A stretch of 64,000 nt of DNA from Phallusia mammillata. Its lineage: Eukaryota; Chordata; Ascidiacea; Phlebobranchia; Ascidiidae. A program made the translations under genes and the position numbers. The number at the start of each line of letters is the position of its first letter. Positions within the stretch are counted from its first letter, which is position 1. The stretch is taken from the NCBI GenBank assembly GCA_003260075.1, contig QLIY01000422.1:52179-116178 (forward strand), given 5' to 3'. This document shows positions 41,601-53,000 of the stretch, piece after piece. Under the pieces are notes generated by a model. The model was not told the origin of the DNA and made no database searches. It worked only from the letters and a program-made list of their open reading frames with translations.

Positions 41601-44600
41601 TCTTCACGCAAAGGACACATTACAGTTTGTATGATTCCCTTTCCTTTCAATGGAATTTACCATTTTTTACTCTCTTAAATACCTGTTAAAACATAATATA
41701 TAACAGTTTTTTAACAATAAAAATAATATGGACAGGATTAGTTTTGCTGATGGCTTCTATTTTTTCGTAAACTAACCACACAGTATCTTTTTACTTGCAC
41801 TTCTGATTTGAATTTTTTTTCATTGTTTTAGGATTGTGACAGTGACATGGGATCAATTCAGAAAGCAAAAGACTCCCTAACAAAAATTGCAGTGAGTGAT
41901 TTTAAATACATGTTATTGCAACAAAAACCTATTTCAAAACAATAAAAAAGCGATATTAACTGAAACGTATTATTATGGGTCCCCTTCCCTGGATGGGACA
42001 CATATTGTTTTTGTCCTTATTTTTTTCTTTTTTTTGTAACTCTGGTTTATTCCATGTGTTCAAGACAGAGTGATTCAAACTTAATCAAATTTAGTCATTG
42101 ACAGATAGTATTCCAAGTTGATTCCATACTTTGACCCCGAAAGACCTAGCAGTTTACCCACTGGCCCCCAAATATTCAATTTTAAAAACTGTTATACTTA
42201 CTAAAGTAGTATAGTTATGGGTCCCCTTCCCTGAAGGGGACACATATTGTTTTTGTCTATATTTTTTTTTCTTTTTTTCTTTTTTCTTTTTTCTTTTTTC
42301 TTTTTTCTTTTTTTCTTTTTTCTTTTTTTCTTTCTAACGCAGATTTGTTCCCACGTTTTGGTCAAGAAAGAATGGTTCAAACTTTTTCAAATTTACACAC
42401 ATTAAAGATATTGGTCTAAAGATGGTCCATGTAAATTTTGACCCTGTTTGATCCCCCGGTTCACCCACAGCCCCCCAAAACGTGAAATTTTTAGCGCGGC
42501 TATTGTTCCCACGTTTTGGTCTAGAAAGAATGGTTCAAACTTTTTCAAATTTACACACATTGCAGATATTGGTCTAAAGATGGTCCATGTGAATTTTGAC
42601 CCCGTATGACCCAGAGGTTCACCCATAGGCCCCCGAAACATAAATGTGTCTAACGCCCGTTTGGTCAAGAAAGACACTGTAGGCAGAAGTACCAAGAGAG
42701 TAACTCACTGGTTTACGATAGCGGGAGGGCTCAGCTTGACGTCGGACAGACGTTTTACGAGACGTCGTTTCGGTGATTAGAAATCAGCTGTTTTGCACAG
42801 CAATGCTATGTCGTTTTATTAAGTTATCACTCACATTTTCAGTTTTGGCGAAGGTTTTACACCTATGACGTGATTTAAACCTAATAACCGTGCTTCGGTT
42901 TTGTATATGTCAAGAAAAACTTTGTTAATAAAAGTTAAGATGAAAAAATTAACTTGACTTTTTTGCCAAATAAATGTTTTTTTAAATGCTCGCTGTCAGG
43001 TTGGCCGCCGCATGATCACGGGTTACTTAAGGTCAACTAGTCGGTATTACAAACACAGCTCAGAACTTTCTTCATAACGTAGCGTTTTTTTAACAATCAA
43101 TTTAGGAGTCAATACTCAAGGCATGTATAAATTAGGCTTAACAGTATTGTTGAACACGAATGACGGCGTGCTATTGAAAACGGTGTCAAAAGGTCAAACA
43201 GTCGTTTGGCGTGTGCACCCTGAGAGGTTACTACAGGTCAATGGTACTCATTTTGCGAAACAAAGTTAAATGAAAAACAATTTGTTATGTATACACTTGT
43301 AGCAAATTGCTTTTTAATTTAAAGTGTCTGTAACACAACTGTTACAGCTTTCTAAAAAAAATTGCCCGACCTTGGAGGACTATATCTGGGTTAAAGCAAG
43401 AGATTAGATTTAAGTCTTTGTTACGTTTTTTTAATGTTTTTGTAATTACATGACAATAATAGTGCAAAAAGAATACGAACAATTTTTTTTATTGTTGGGT
43501 TAATGCTTTCTAAAAATTTGTCCTTAAGAATGTAAAAATCACCGCAACATTTGTTTACTGTAAATCCGCACAAACGCGCGTGTGGGGACCCATCAGTTTT
43601 TGTTTACAAAAACAATCGTATGTGTAGATCAAATGATGTGTATAGTTAATTGGTAAATATCGTATAGAATATATAAAATGGAAGTATATCAGAAAGCCAC
43701 TCTTCTAGTTTCATGCTGTGTTGGTTGGCGCATTGTAAAGTGCTTACAATGATTTTGTAACTTTTAGTTGGATTCACCCATTTTTCATATTTATGGGTCC
43801 CCTTCAGGGAAGTCTCATCTTGATTTCACTCCGTTTTTTTATTTTTTCTCCGGTAAAAACTTTTTTGTATGTTGCTGGGCACCACATACTAAAAAAGATT
43901 TTTGTGGGTAATAGTGTAATAAAGGTAACAGAACAGATGTTACAAATGTTTATGCATTGCTTGGTGAATGTTTTAGCGCATGGAAGTTAAGGGGGTGTTA
44001 ACAGCCTTATGACATCAGAAGCGTTAACAAATGTTGATAAAAACACATCTAGTGGTGGAAATTTTAAACATTGGCCGATTTGGATAAATTTTTACAGAAC
44101 TGCTCATTGGTCATTGTGGTTTAACTATGGGTCCCCTTCCCTGACACATATTGTTTTTTGTACATTTTTTTTTTGTTTAGCGCTGGTTTGTTATACGTGT
44201 TTGGTCAAGAAAGAGTGCTTTAAATTTATACAGATGTCAGTTATTTATCCATATTTGATCCTCCTGAAGTTTGACCCCGAGTGACCCAAGGGTGCACCCC
44301 CACACTCACATGTGTGGGAACCAATTTGTTTTTGTTTGCAAAAACTATCATATATGTAGATCAAATGATGTGCATATTAAATTGGTAAATATCATATGGA
44401 ATATATAAAATGGAAGTATATCAGAAAGCCACCTTTCTAGTTACTATCAGTTACCCCACTAAACCCGTAACATGGGTGCGTCAAAATTAAATTTTCACAG
44501 CTTGTAGAATTTGCTATTTATAGGTGTCAATTGTTGTGATTTACTTTATTTTGTCACTATTTACCCCTTCTTTCCTCTAAAAATGAACAAAAACTTCAAA

Positions 44601-46625
44601 CCAGGGAGTCGAACCGCTTGTCATATGGGTTCAGGTTCGGTTAGGGTTCACTTGGTTTTGTTTTTAAGGGTTCAGGTTCGGTTCATCCCACTTTGTTTGT
44701 CCAAATAACCCTAGTATTTACCCCGCTAGCCCCCTAAAATGGGTGAGTTTGTAAACAGTGTCAGAATTGGCTGAAATTTGGATAGCTTGTAGAGTATGCC
44801 ATTTATAGTTGTCGATTGTTGTGTTCAACCCTGTAGCTCTAACATTTACCGTATTTTACGGACCATAAGGCGCAATCTAAATCCTTTTTTTTCCTCATAA
44901 ATTGATCGTGCGCCTTATAAGCCGGTGCGCCTAATGTATGGATCAAGTAGTGCTTAATTGCCTAGGCTACACTCAAAACCAGTACCGATACTATCATTAT
45001 ATAAATAAACCACCGTCTTACACAAAAACTACGGTAAACGCAACTACCAACTGTGATATTCAGAGCTTTATGAGCTTTATACGGGACTTTAATGAGCTTT
45101 ATACGGTAACCCATACTCCTTAAAATACGTTGCGTTCTATAGCCCGGTGCGCCTTATGTATGAACAAAAAACTAATCAAAGCAATTTATTGACAGTGCGC
45201 CTTATAATCGGGTGCGCTTTATGGTCCGTAAAATACGGTACCCCACAAGCCCCCAAAAAACGTATTTGTATGTTACTGGACACCACAAACGTATGTTACT
45301 CGTTTGTGACTTTGTGGATTGCTTGGTGAACGTTTTTGTGCCATGGCAGTTAGGGGGTTGTTGCCCCATGACGGCCCTATGACGTCAGAAATATTAACAG
45401 TTGTTGCTCAAAACACCTCTAGTGGTCGACATTTTAAACATTGGCGGATTTGGCTGAAATTTTGCAGTACTATTGATTGAGTCATTGAGGTTTCCTATTT
45501 TTTTAGTTTGTGTGTCGGACCCCATTAGTTACCCTACTAGCCCCCTAAAATGGGTCAGTTTTTTAAACAGTGTCGGGATTGGATAAAATTTGGGTAGTAT
45601 GTGGACTATGCTATTTGTAGGTTTCAATTGATGTGTTTTACCTTGTAGCCCAAACATTTACTCAACTAGCCCCCTAAAATAAATGAACTTTTAAAAAACG
45701 TCCTAATTATATGAAATTTTGCAAAGTTTATTAAACATACTAAGTCCTCAAATGTTATGTTTTGCCCTATAGCACCACAACTTAACCAACTAATTCCTAA
45801 AATGGGTGACCCTTTTCACAATGTTCGAATTGAATGAAAACCGGACAGCTTGTAGAATTTGCTATTTATTTTTTGTTTTACCCCATTATGCCACTACTTA
45901 CTCCTTCGTTTCTTTGAAAAGGAACATTAAATAGGACATACTTCAAACAATATCTGGGGTGAATCTAAATTTTTATAGTTTGTACTCTACATAGTATTAT
46001 TATTTAAGCCCAGTGCTGATCACTGCGTTTTACCTTACAACACTAAATGTTCACATGGTTCTCTTGAAATGCATTATCTACAACTTTGCATGTGCTGGGA
46101 CCCATGAGTTTCTGCTTGCAGAAACAACTAAGGTTATAAAAGACAGTAGCTGGTATGGGACCCAATATAAAATAAGCATAGGAAATATATCAATGTTTTG
46201 AATTGGTTATAGTGTATATGCAAGGGCAATATGTGCTAAGCCACCCTTCTAGTTTTTACTACTTTTGTAAATATATGAGAAATATGGACAAAACCTTTTT
46301 AAGTTTGGGTTGATGTTTTTTACTAATTTGTCGTTACAAAACCAATTCACATAAATGCGTGTGTGGGGACCCAATCATGTTAGTTGGTTAAGTGGTGTGT
46401 ATAGTGAATCGGTAATAAGGATATAGAATCTATAAGATGAAAATATATAGGAAAGCCACCTTTCTGTTTTGTGGTAATTGGCTGTTTGTGCACTTTTAAG
46501 ACGTTTTTTGTATGAAGGACAAGTTAACTGGAACATCTATTATTTCCTCAAAACAATCAGATGAATCACCAGCCTTCGTAGCAACAACTCCCATTCAAGG
46601 AAACATAGGCGATGATGACCTTTGA
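32663..46625 (+). CDS. SNX17: Sorting nexin 17
   Basis: Endosomal cargo adaptor: the PX domain binds PI3P, the atypical FERM domain binds NPxY cargo, and the C-terminal tail recruits the retriever complex. Exons: 32663-32719, 35244-35318, 36937-37054, 37986-38050, 38994-39104, 39556-39646, 39971-40131, 40190-40282, 40342-40466, 40525-40585, 40824-40946, 41029-41106, 41470-41556, 41832-41891, 46518-46625. They join in frame to 470 residues, the human length. Visible: MHFSIPDT start, VYNIHVNGVLQCSVRYSQL and FPPKRIFTL of the PX domain, YKIILRKAFWD and RIGLNLLQVQ of the FERM part, AIMMSMSIKSMVNEL, and the conserved acidic end IGDDDL. The start codon matches the family start. Intron 1 holds tandem hAT insertions and intron 14 is 4.6 kb of repeats. 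Confidence 0.93.
33258..34080. mobile_element. hAT-type element 1 of a tandem array, 823 bp
   Basis: Ends CAGGGGTGGCAAACG and GTTTGACACCCCTG. The target duplication GTCTAGGG is perfect (33250-33257, 34081-34088). It carries the nested element 33511-33981. Confidence 0.88.
33511..33981. mobile_element. hAT-type MITE nested in 33258-34080
   Basis: Ends CAGGGGTGCACAACTTGCGG and AAAGGTTGTGCTTCCCTG. The target duplication GTTTTAGT / GTTAAAGT has two mismatches. Confidence 0.75.
34089..34539. mobile_element. hAT-type element 2 of the array
   Basis: Ends CAGTGTTTCCCAACC and GGTTGGGCACCACTG. It is flanked by GTCTAGGG on both sides (34081-34088, 34540-34547). Confidence 0.85.
34548..34782. mobile_element. 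hAT-type element 3 of the array
   Basis: Ends CAGTGGTCGGCAACC and GGTTGTTGACCCCTG. It is flanked by GTCTAGGG (34540-34547, 34783-34790). A fourth left end, CAGGGGTCGG, follows directly at 34791-34800 and stops there. Confidence 0.85.
35592..37463 (+). mobile_element. Helentron/HINE-like repeat region in SNX17 introns 2 and 3
   Basis: Starts with CATAGGTCCCCTTCCTGAAG and ends with a degenerate AAGCCACCTTTCCAG. It cannot be one insertion because SNX17 exon 3 (36937-37054) lies inside; at least two independent fragments are present, one on each side of that exon. A partial hAT right end (GGTGACCCCTG) is near 36116. Confidence 0.45.
38167..38699. mobile_element. Probable hAT-type element in SNX17 intron 4
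   Basis: Left CTGTGGTTTCAACCTTTTTC and right GGTTGAAAACCACTG are inverted repeats of the CAGTGG family. A clean 8-bp target duplication could not be found. Confidence 0.5.
41892..46517 (+). repeat. SNX17 intron 14: composite of nested Helentron/HINE-like copies
   Basis: Family 5' starts (TATGGGTCCCC) occur near 41974, 42215, 43794 and 44125, and family 3' ends (CCACYYTTCTAG) near 43711, 44442 and 46252. Between them are ~130-bp tandem units, a (CTTTTTT)n stretch at 42255-42330, and a TA-flanked MITE (44849-45238). I see no coding sequence until exon 15 at 46518. Confidence 0.7.
44849..45238. mobile_element. MITE with CCGTATTTTACGG ends and TA duplication
   Basis: Perfect terminal inverted repeats of about 13 bp, CCGTATTTTACGG and CCGTAAAATACGG, extend imperfectly through ACCATAAGGCGCA. 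TA flanks both sides (44847-44848, 45239-45240). Internal GTGCGCCTTATAA-type repeats are present. It inserted into a tandem unit of the surrounding repeat. Confidence 0.75.
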
Positions 46626-46630
46626 ATAAA
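46625..46630 (+). other. AATAAA overlapping the SNX17 stop codon
   Basis: AATAAA starts on the last base of the TGA stop (46623-46625). If it is used, the 3' UTR would be extremely short; a later signal is equally possible. Confidence 0.4.
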
Positions 46631-47020
46631 CTTTGTTTGTAGTAACTTAATATTTCTTACTTCAACATATCACTGTATTCATGTCATACACATTTTTATT
46701 TTCAAATGGTGATAAGTGGGAGTTGCCGTTCATGAATTATGGTGCAATTTTATTTATCTGAATGTTTCATTCCATATATGTAAGCTCAAGTGCAATTACT
46801 TAGTGTTATATTGAACTTTGTGATGATGCCTTGTGGATATTTTGCATTGAATTGTATGATTATTCGTTCGCCAAACAGTAGTAAACATTATTACAGTGTA
46901 TTAATCTGTATCAAGCACCTGCAGTAAATATCTATCACAAGCGTGTTTATTTTTACTTTGGACAGTAGAGTAGTCATCCATGTAGTAAATAAACTCGCCA
47001 TGCCGTTTGTTCGTAATTAT

Positions 47021-47575
47021 TATGGGTCCCCTTCCATGAGGGTTCGTTTTTTTTTCAGGCAAACGTTGATTAACATGAAGGTAAAAATCTACATGTTTTC
47101 CAAAGATGCAATAAAAAGTTATTAAATGGCCATTGACAAGTTGGCCGCCTGATGCCGACTGAAGGTCAACTTGTAGAAAACGCAGAACACAGTTGAGAAT
47201 GATTTTTTTGTCGCAACATAACTTCTTTAATTTTACACATATAGGCTACCCCATACGTAAGTGCTGTTAAAAACTGTGTCAAAAGATCTTGAAACGGTAG
47301 TTCGACGACTACACCGCGAAAGGCTACTGGAGAACAATTAATTTAGACCTGTATGACAATAATGATGCAAAAAAATACGGACAAAACTTTTTTTAAGTTG
47401 GGGTAATGCTTTCTAAAATGCTTGTTTTCCGTAAATCCGCACAAACACTCGTGTGGGGACCCATTCGTTTTTAAAACAATCATATGTTTAGATCAAATGA
47501 TGTGTATAGTAATTTGGTCAATATCGTACTATAGAATATATCAAATGGAAGTGGTTTAGAAAGCCACCTTTCTAG
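47021..47575 (+). mobile_element. Helentron/HINE-like copy
   Basis: Starts TATGGGTCCCCTTCCATGAG and ends AAGCCACCTTTCTAG before T. No tandem units inside. Confidence 0.65.
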
Positions 47576-47787
47576 TTTATACCCAATCCTGTATATAAAT
47601 CACTTGTCTGTGGGGCAGCCTACTGTGATTTTAAAATGAGTGTATGAAGATTAAATGGATACAAGCGAAATGATAGATATGTTGTTATAATTTACCAGCT
47701 CTTCATGTCTCTGAACTTAAACACTTTTGTTTCGTTTTATCCATGGTGAGCAGAAAACGCCTAAATGCGATTTCAGACGTCTGTTCT

Positions 47788-48001
47788 ATGGGGCGCCGTT
47801 GTCGAATAAATTAAGTTGCCGCAAAAAGCTTGCAAGATAGCTAAGTTGCCGCAAGTTAGCGCAGTTTTGTTGCAAGTTAATTAAGTTGCCGCAAGATAAC
47901 TTAACTTGCGGCAAGTTAGCTATCTTGCTGCAACTTTGCTATCTTGAGTCGCAAGTTAGCTGTCTTGCTGCAACTTAATTTATTCGACAACGGCGCCCCA
48001 T
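47788..48001. mobile_element. Foldback MITE, 214 bp
   Basis: Ends ATGGGGCGCCGTTGTCGAAT and its exact complement. The interior consists of alternating GTTGCCGCAAGTTAGC-type units in both orientations, so the whole element can fold. Target duplication TCTGTTCT / ACTGTTCT has one mismatch. Confidence 0.8.
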
Positions 48002-48280
48002 ACTGTTCTGTCTGTTATAAATTATATTTTTGATTTGATTTTTTGGTCAACATAGCTGTTACAGCGAGAAATGACTTGTATGTGCTTTCTTTCCCTGTTT
48101 GTGGTTCATGTCAGTAATCTGACTTCATTGACTATGACGTAACAAAGCACCTACCATGATTGGTTAAAAATCCATAAATGTAACAATGCGTGTGATGTCA
48201 TTAGTTGCAATCTTGTCCTGGCCACGTTTTACAGTTTCTTTCTGTGCTGTGAGCAGGCTTTTTAGTAGTTGCAGTTGTGG

Positions 48281-48646
48281 TGGATCTACGCAATCTGTAC
48301 GCAATCTACTTATAAAACGTATGCAACCTTTAAAAAATGTTGACGGTTAGGGCTTTTAGGGTCTGGGTGAGGGTTCATAATAAAATTAACACTACAATTT
48401 AGTTTTAGATGTCCAGTTTGGGCTTAATATTCTTGTATGTGTTGAGAGTGGTACTAAACACTGTATAGTACCGCATGTTAACACTTGTAGAGAAAATTAG
48501 ACCTGAAAGGCATCTGAAATTAAATTATAAAGTTAATTGTATCACAAACCCTCACCCTGACCCTAATAGCACTAACCGTCAACATCTTAGTTAGTTTTTG
48601 TTAGTAGATTGCGTATAGCTTGCGTAGATTGCGTATTTTAGAGTGG
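48281..48646. mobile_element. Foldback element with ~110-bp inverted repeats
   Basis: The left arm contains CTACGCAATCTGTACGCAAT and AATGTTGACGGTTAGGGC; the right arm contains their imperfect complements, ending TAGATTGCGTA. No clear target duplication. Confidence 0.65.
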
Positions 48647-50097
48647 CCCATATTTATGTGCTAACAATATAGTGTATTTTGTGCAGCTATAAAAACATGA
48701 AAGTAAGAGTAATTAAAATGCTGAAACGTCTTAGTCCATCAAAGTGCCTGTAATTCGGTCCTGGACTCCTAACAAGTTGGTACGTAATTTGAATGTGTAA
48801 ATTGTATAAGTTGAATGTCGTAATACTGTTTGTGTATGATTTAAGAAGTATTGACTTTCTTAACGTGACATATTCCTAAGTGTAAGTTTATCGGCCATAT
48901 TGAATGTGCGTATTGTTGCCGATTTATGACACGTTTCTGTTCGTTTAACAGAGACCCAATGCTGTTGTGTATTGTGCAACCAAGGAGAAATTTGTACCAT
49001 CAGGCAGACAGTCACTGGCGTAGAGTACGGGGGTGCGGGGGTGCCTCGCAACCCCGGCCTTAACCTTTGTATAACGTCAAAATCGCATCTTTGTTTAAGT
49101 TACGTCGGTTGAATTGCTTTACTTTTACTTCCCGCCGTACCACGTTACTTTAAACTTAATCGTTGTTAAAATGGCTAATTCGGCAAATCGTCCTCTCGTT
49201 ACATCAGACGTTTACTAGACGTATTAGACGCACAGCAAACGTTCCAATCGAACACAAAGAAATTGCGCCAAGTGTCTATTTGCAAATTAATGTGATAGAN
49301 GGTGCAGATCCAGGCTGCACAGATTTTCAAGTAAATTACGGCCGCTACAATAGCTTCTTCATTTTTCACAAAACAAAAGGTCATGCAACAGGCATTTGCA
49401 CGGAGAGGGGCGACTGTAGATCCATGGTATCAAGGTCCAAGCCAGAGATTAAATTATCCAAGGAGTATTTTTTACTACTTGTGTAAATATATGAGAAATA
49501 TGGACAAAACCTTTTTAAGATTGAACTGATTTTTCCTTTTTGGTTTATCAACAGCTAATTTGTAATTTGGTGTTGTACCTAACTTTTGTTCGGTAGTTTA
49601 TTTTGACATTATTGCAACAGTGGTCGGCATTGGCAAGGCTACGCATTAGTGACGTCAAGTTTTTGGATGTTGTTTAAAACAGGGTTAATGACGTCATAGA
49701 GACGTAAAATTTGGCATGACGTCATCATAGGACCTAAACTATGTTGTGACGTAATTTCATGATTTTGTGACGACATTAACCTATGTACGTACGATTGTAC
49801 AATGTACACTATTCTGAGTCTCGTGTCTAAGATGACGGGACGTCGCGGGAAACCGGGAAGTGCGGGAACCATTGAATCTCGGGTTAAATTTCTGACGATT
49901 GGTGCCATCAACTGTATTTTGTAATTAATTTGCAACAAAATTGGTGGGTAACTTTTACTGTTACCACACCAGATAAAAGTCGCTGTGATTCACTTAGGAT
50001 AGTTTTATGTGCCTAGGAGAATGTGCTTGTAGCATTTGGTTAAACATTTTCAAATAAACATGAATGTAATAGTATAACATAAGTTTGAGTTTAAAAT

Positions 50098-53000
50098 ATG
50101 CTGTCATCAACTTCAAAAGAAGGTAAATGTTTTATTATTGTTCTAAATAATATATTTTGCCTGAAAAGTCAAACAATGGTTTTGTCTGTGTGTGTACCAT
50201 AATAAAAACAGATCTAATAAATTTGTTGTTTCTACAACTTTGACTATAAATGCCTACTTTGTAATAGCTTTGACTTGTTTCTAAGAAAAGAAGCTCAACT
50301 TTATTTGCAGAGGAACTTGAAAAAAGTCAGAAGCATCTTTCTTTGCTCCGTGCACAATATGTTAAACTTCAGGAACAGTTTTCTGACTTACAAAGAAGAC
50401 ATTCTACCCTTAAGGCTGTACACAATTCAACCAATACTGATGACACCAGTCAGACAAAAGAAACATCCAATGACTTCGGATTAGCTGCAGGTCTTCTAAA
50501 ACTTGCAACAAAGCTGTATGGTAGTGCTTTATACAGGTACAACTAAACATGCTTTGTAACCATTTTACTCTACCTGTTATGATAAAATGTGGCTCCAATT
50601 TCTACAGTGATAATTTGCTCCATGTTTGACAATTTTGTTTAAAAAAACATGGTTAGGTACTGAACATGGTCAATCCTATATCTAAAATATTCATTTGTTT
50701 AGTGCATAAAAATTTTAGATGCACAGAAAAGCCACCTTGTCAAACTATATACATGTGCTATTGTTGTTAAATGAAATGCTAAAAATCATGGCACCAAAAC
50801 ACTGTTAAAAGGTCATTGTTTGCAAGGCTACCACATGATAACACTCTACTGCAGGTCAACATACATAATGTAAAACACAGTTGGAACGATTTGTTACGCC
50901 TTTGCCATATCAAAGCTTTTTATTTGTCACTGCCTGCAATACCATGTGGATAGTTTAGTATTCAGCAAATCATTTTAACCATCTTGCTATTGAGTTTTAA
51001 AACATGATTGCTCCATTTACTAATAAACAGACATACATGTTTGCTTGCAGTAACAATAATGTTCAGAAATGTCTGAAAAAGAATGGAAACTCTTTTTTAA
51101 GGGAGTACTAGAAAAAAATAAACCACTGAAATAGAAGTTTTGTTTGGGTAATTTTGAAAACTTTTATTGAATGAATTGTTTCAAAATGTTTTACCAGTGA
51201 CATTGAAATCCGACTGAAACATCGAGTCCACCCTGGACACAAATTTGTTCTTGCAGCCCGCAGTGACAAATGGGAAGCGGATGGACTTGATACATTGTGT
51301 CATTTGGATTTGCAAACACTTGATTCAAATGTATGCATAAACTGTACCAAATTGTTACTATTGTCTCATGGATATGAATGTTGCAGGCTGGGGAAGCAGT
51401 CATCAAATGGATTTATACTGACAGTGTTGACTTAAAGAAGTGCAGTGATGAGTTTATCATTCAACTGATGAAAACAGCACACACATATTCATTGAAAGGT
51501 TTACAAACAAGGTAAAATGTGTTTTGCTATTCTTTTTATTTAAACTGCTCCGGGCTGCCAAATGTTTTGTTGAAAATGTTAAAACTTGTACACACTGGCG
51601 CCCACTTATGGGGAGGCGGGGAGGCGCCGCCTCCCCGGGTATTTGCGTCGCTGACTACGTCATAAACAAGTTTTGCGTTAATTTATGCACATACAGTTTT
51701 GTAGTAACTCTGTACTACTGCACAGTCAACGACTGCTTACGGTAGTTTGAACAGACAAACCTTTCTGAAAAATCAAACAATGCATATTGTTACGTCACAA
51801 ACGTATACTTGAAGTGTTATATGTAGGGTTGCCATACCGTCCTTATTTTGAAGGGCAATGTCTTAGAAAAAGTTTTTGTCCTTATCTCCAACAACTGTCC
51901 TTGTTTTTGACTTAAGTTATTATTTTGTCTTATTTTTAACAATTACAAGTCAAATCCCCGCTAAACCTAGACCTGGGCTGTCGTGAGATGCACTAAGTGT
52001 TTTCTACGAACAAGGAGTTGGAACAGAATGTTCCTGGCAAAAAGAAATATGACATGTGATATGTCAAGGCTCATGCAAAGATTTGTTCAAAAACGTTTGT
52101 TTCGTTTGACATGAAAGTCGAATTGTTCGTGTGTCCTTATTTCGAGTTCCATGTCGATGGCAACCCTGGTTATATGCAATGAGCCATTGGATAAAAACAT
52201 GCAAGGAGTGTTTGCGAAAACTCGGTCAGTAACATCGAAACAAATAGACATCGTTTAGAAAGGGGGTAGCCAATTTTTTCTGGGTGAGCCACATAGCATG
52301 AAAATGACATTGACGGCCACATAGCTCACAAGCGAAAACGCAGCGCCCGTTCCGCAATTGTGGTCTACAAAGCGCTTTTGTGGGACCAGCAGGAGCTACA
52401 ATATTATTAAGAGATAGCGCTACTGTCGAACAATAAAATTATCTGGCATAAATTACTAACTTCTCACTTATGTCATCACAATTAACAAAGAAAGGCAACT
52501 GTATACGCACAGTAACGAAAGCATGGGTACTTTAAGTCTTGTCTGTGATGTAACAAACTGTTTTTGGATCATTTTTATGCGTCCTGTGAAGTGCAGAACT
52601 AGGTAAACTTAAGACCACATGTTGTTGTGGGTACACTTTCGTAGCTTTCAAATTAACTTTCAACGGTTAACTCGTTGTTTTCCAAGATATATATTTAGAA
52701 CAAATACCTTCGCGGGCTTTACTTTGGTAATTGCTGATTTAAAATAAATAAACTTAAATGCGTTACATGCAATTTGCTGTGTAAATAGAAAACATGGTTG
52801 AAACCAACCAAACGACCTAGAAACGATTATTATAATGGCTTTTTAGACGCATGTGCGCCTTGTTGCGTAAAAATAAAACATGCTTTGTAATAATTGTTCC
52901 GGGGAAAGAAAAAATGTATTACTGTATAGTTGGGTCGGCATCAGCTTCTACAGAAACACTGTAAAGGCTGTAACTTGCGACGTTAGGTGACGTCCGGGCT

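Larger units (their letters stand above)
46631..50097. other. Intergenic region between SNX17 and ANKFY1
   Basis: Contains a Helentron/HINE-like copy (47021-47575), two foldback elements (47788-48001, 48281-48646) and a short fragment near 49477-49520 that matches 46256-46310. Several TGACGTCA motifs lie at 49680-49730, upstream of ANKFY1. I see no convincing gene. Confidence 0.5.

Noticed and set aside
49163-49486. 107-codon frame containing an N between SNX17 and ANKFY1
   Set aside because: No family resemblance, an ambiguous base in the middle, and a repeat fragment at its end.
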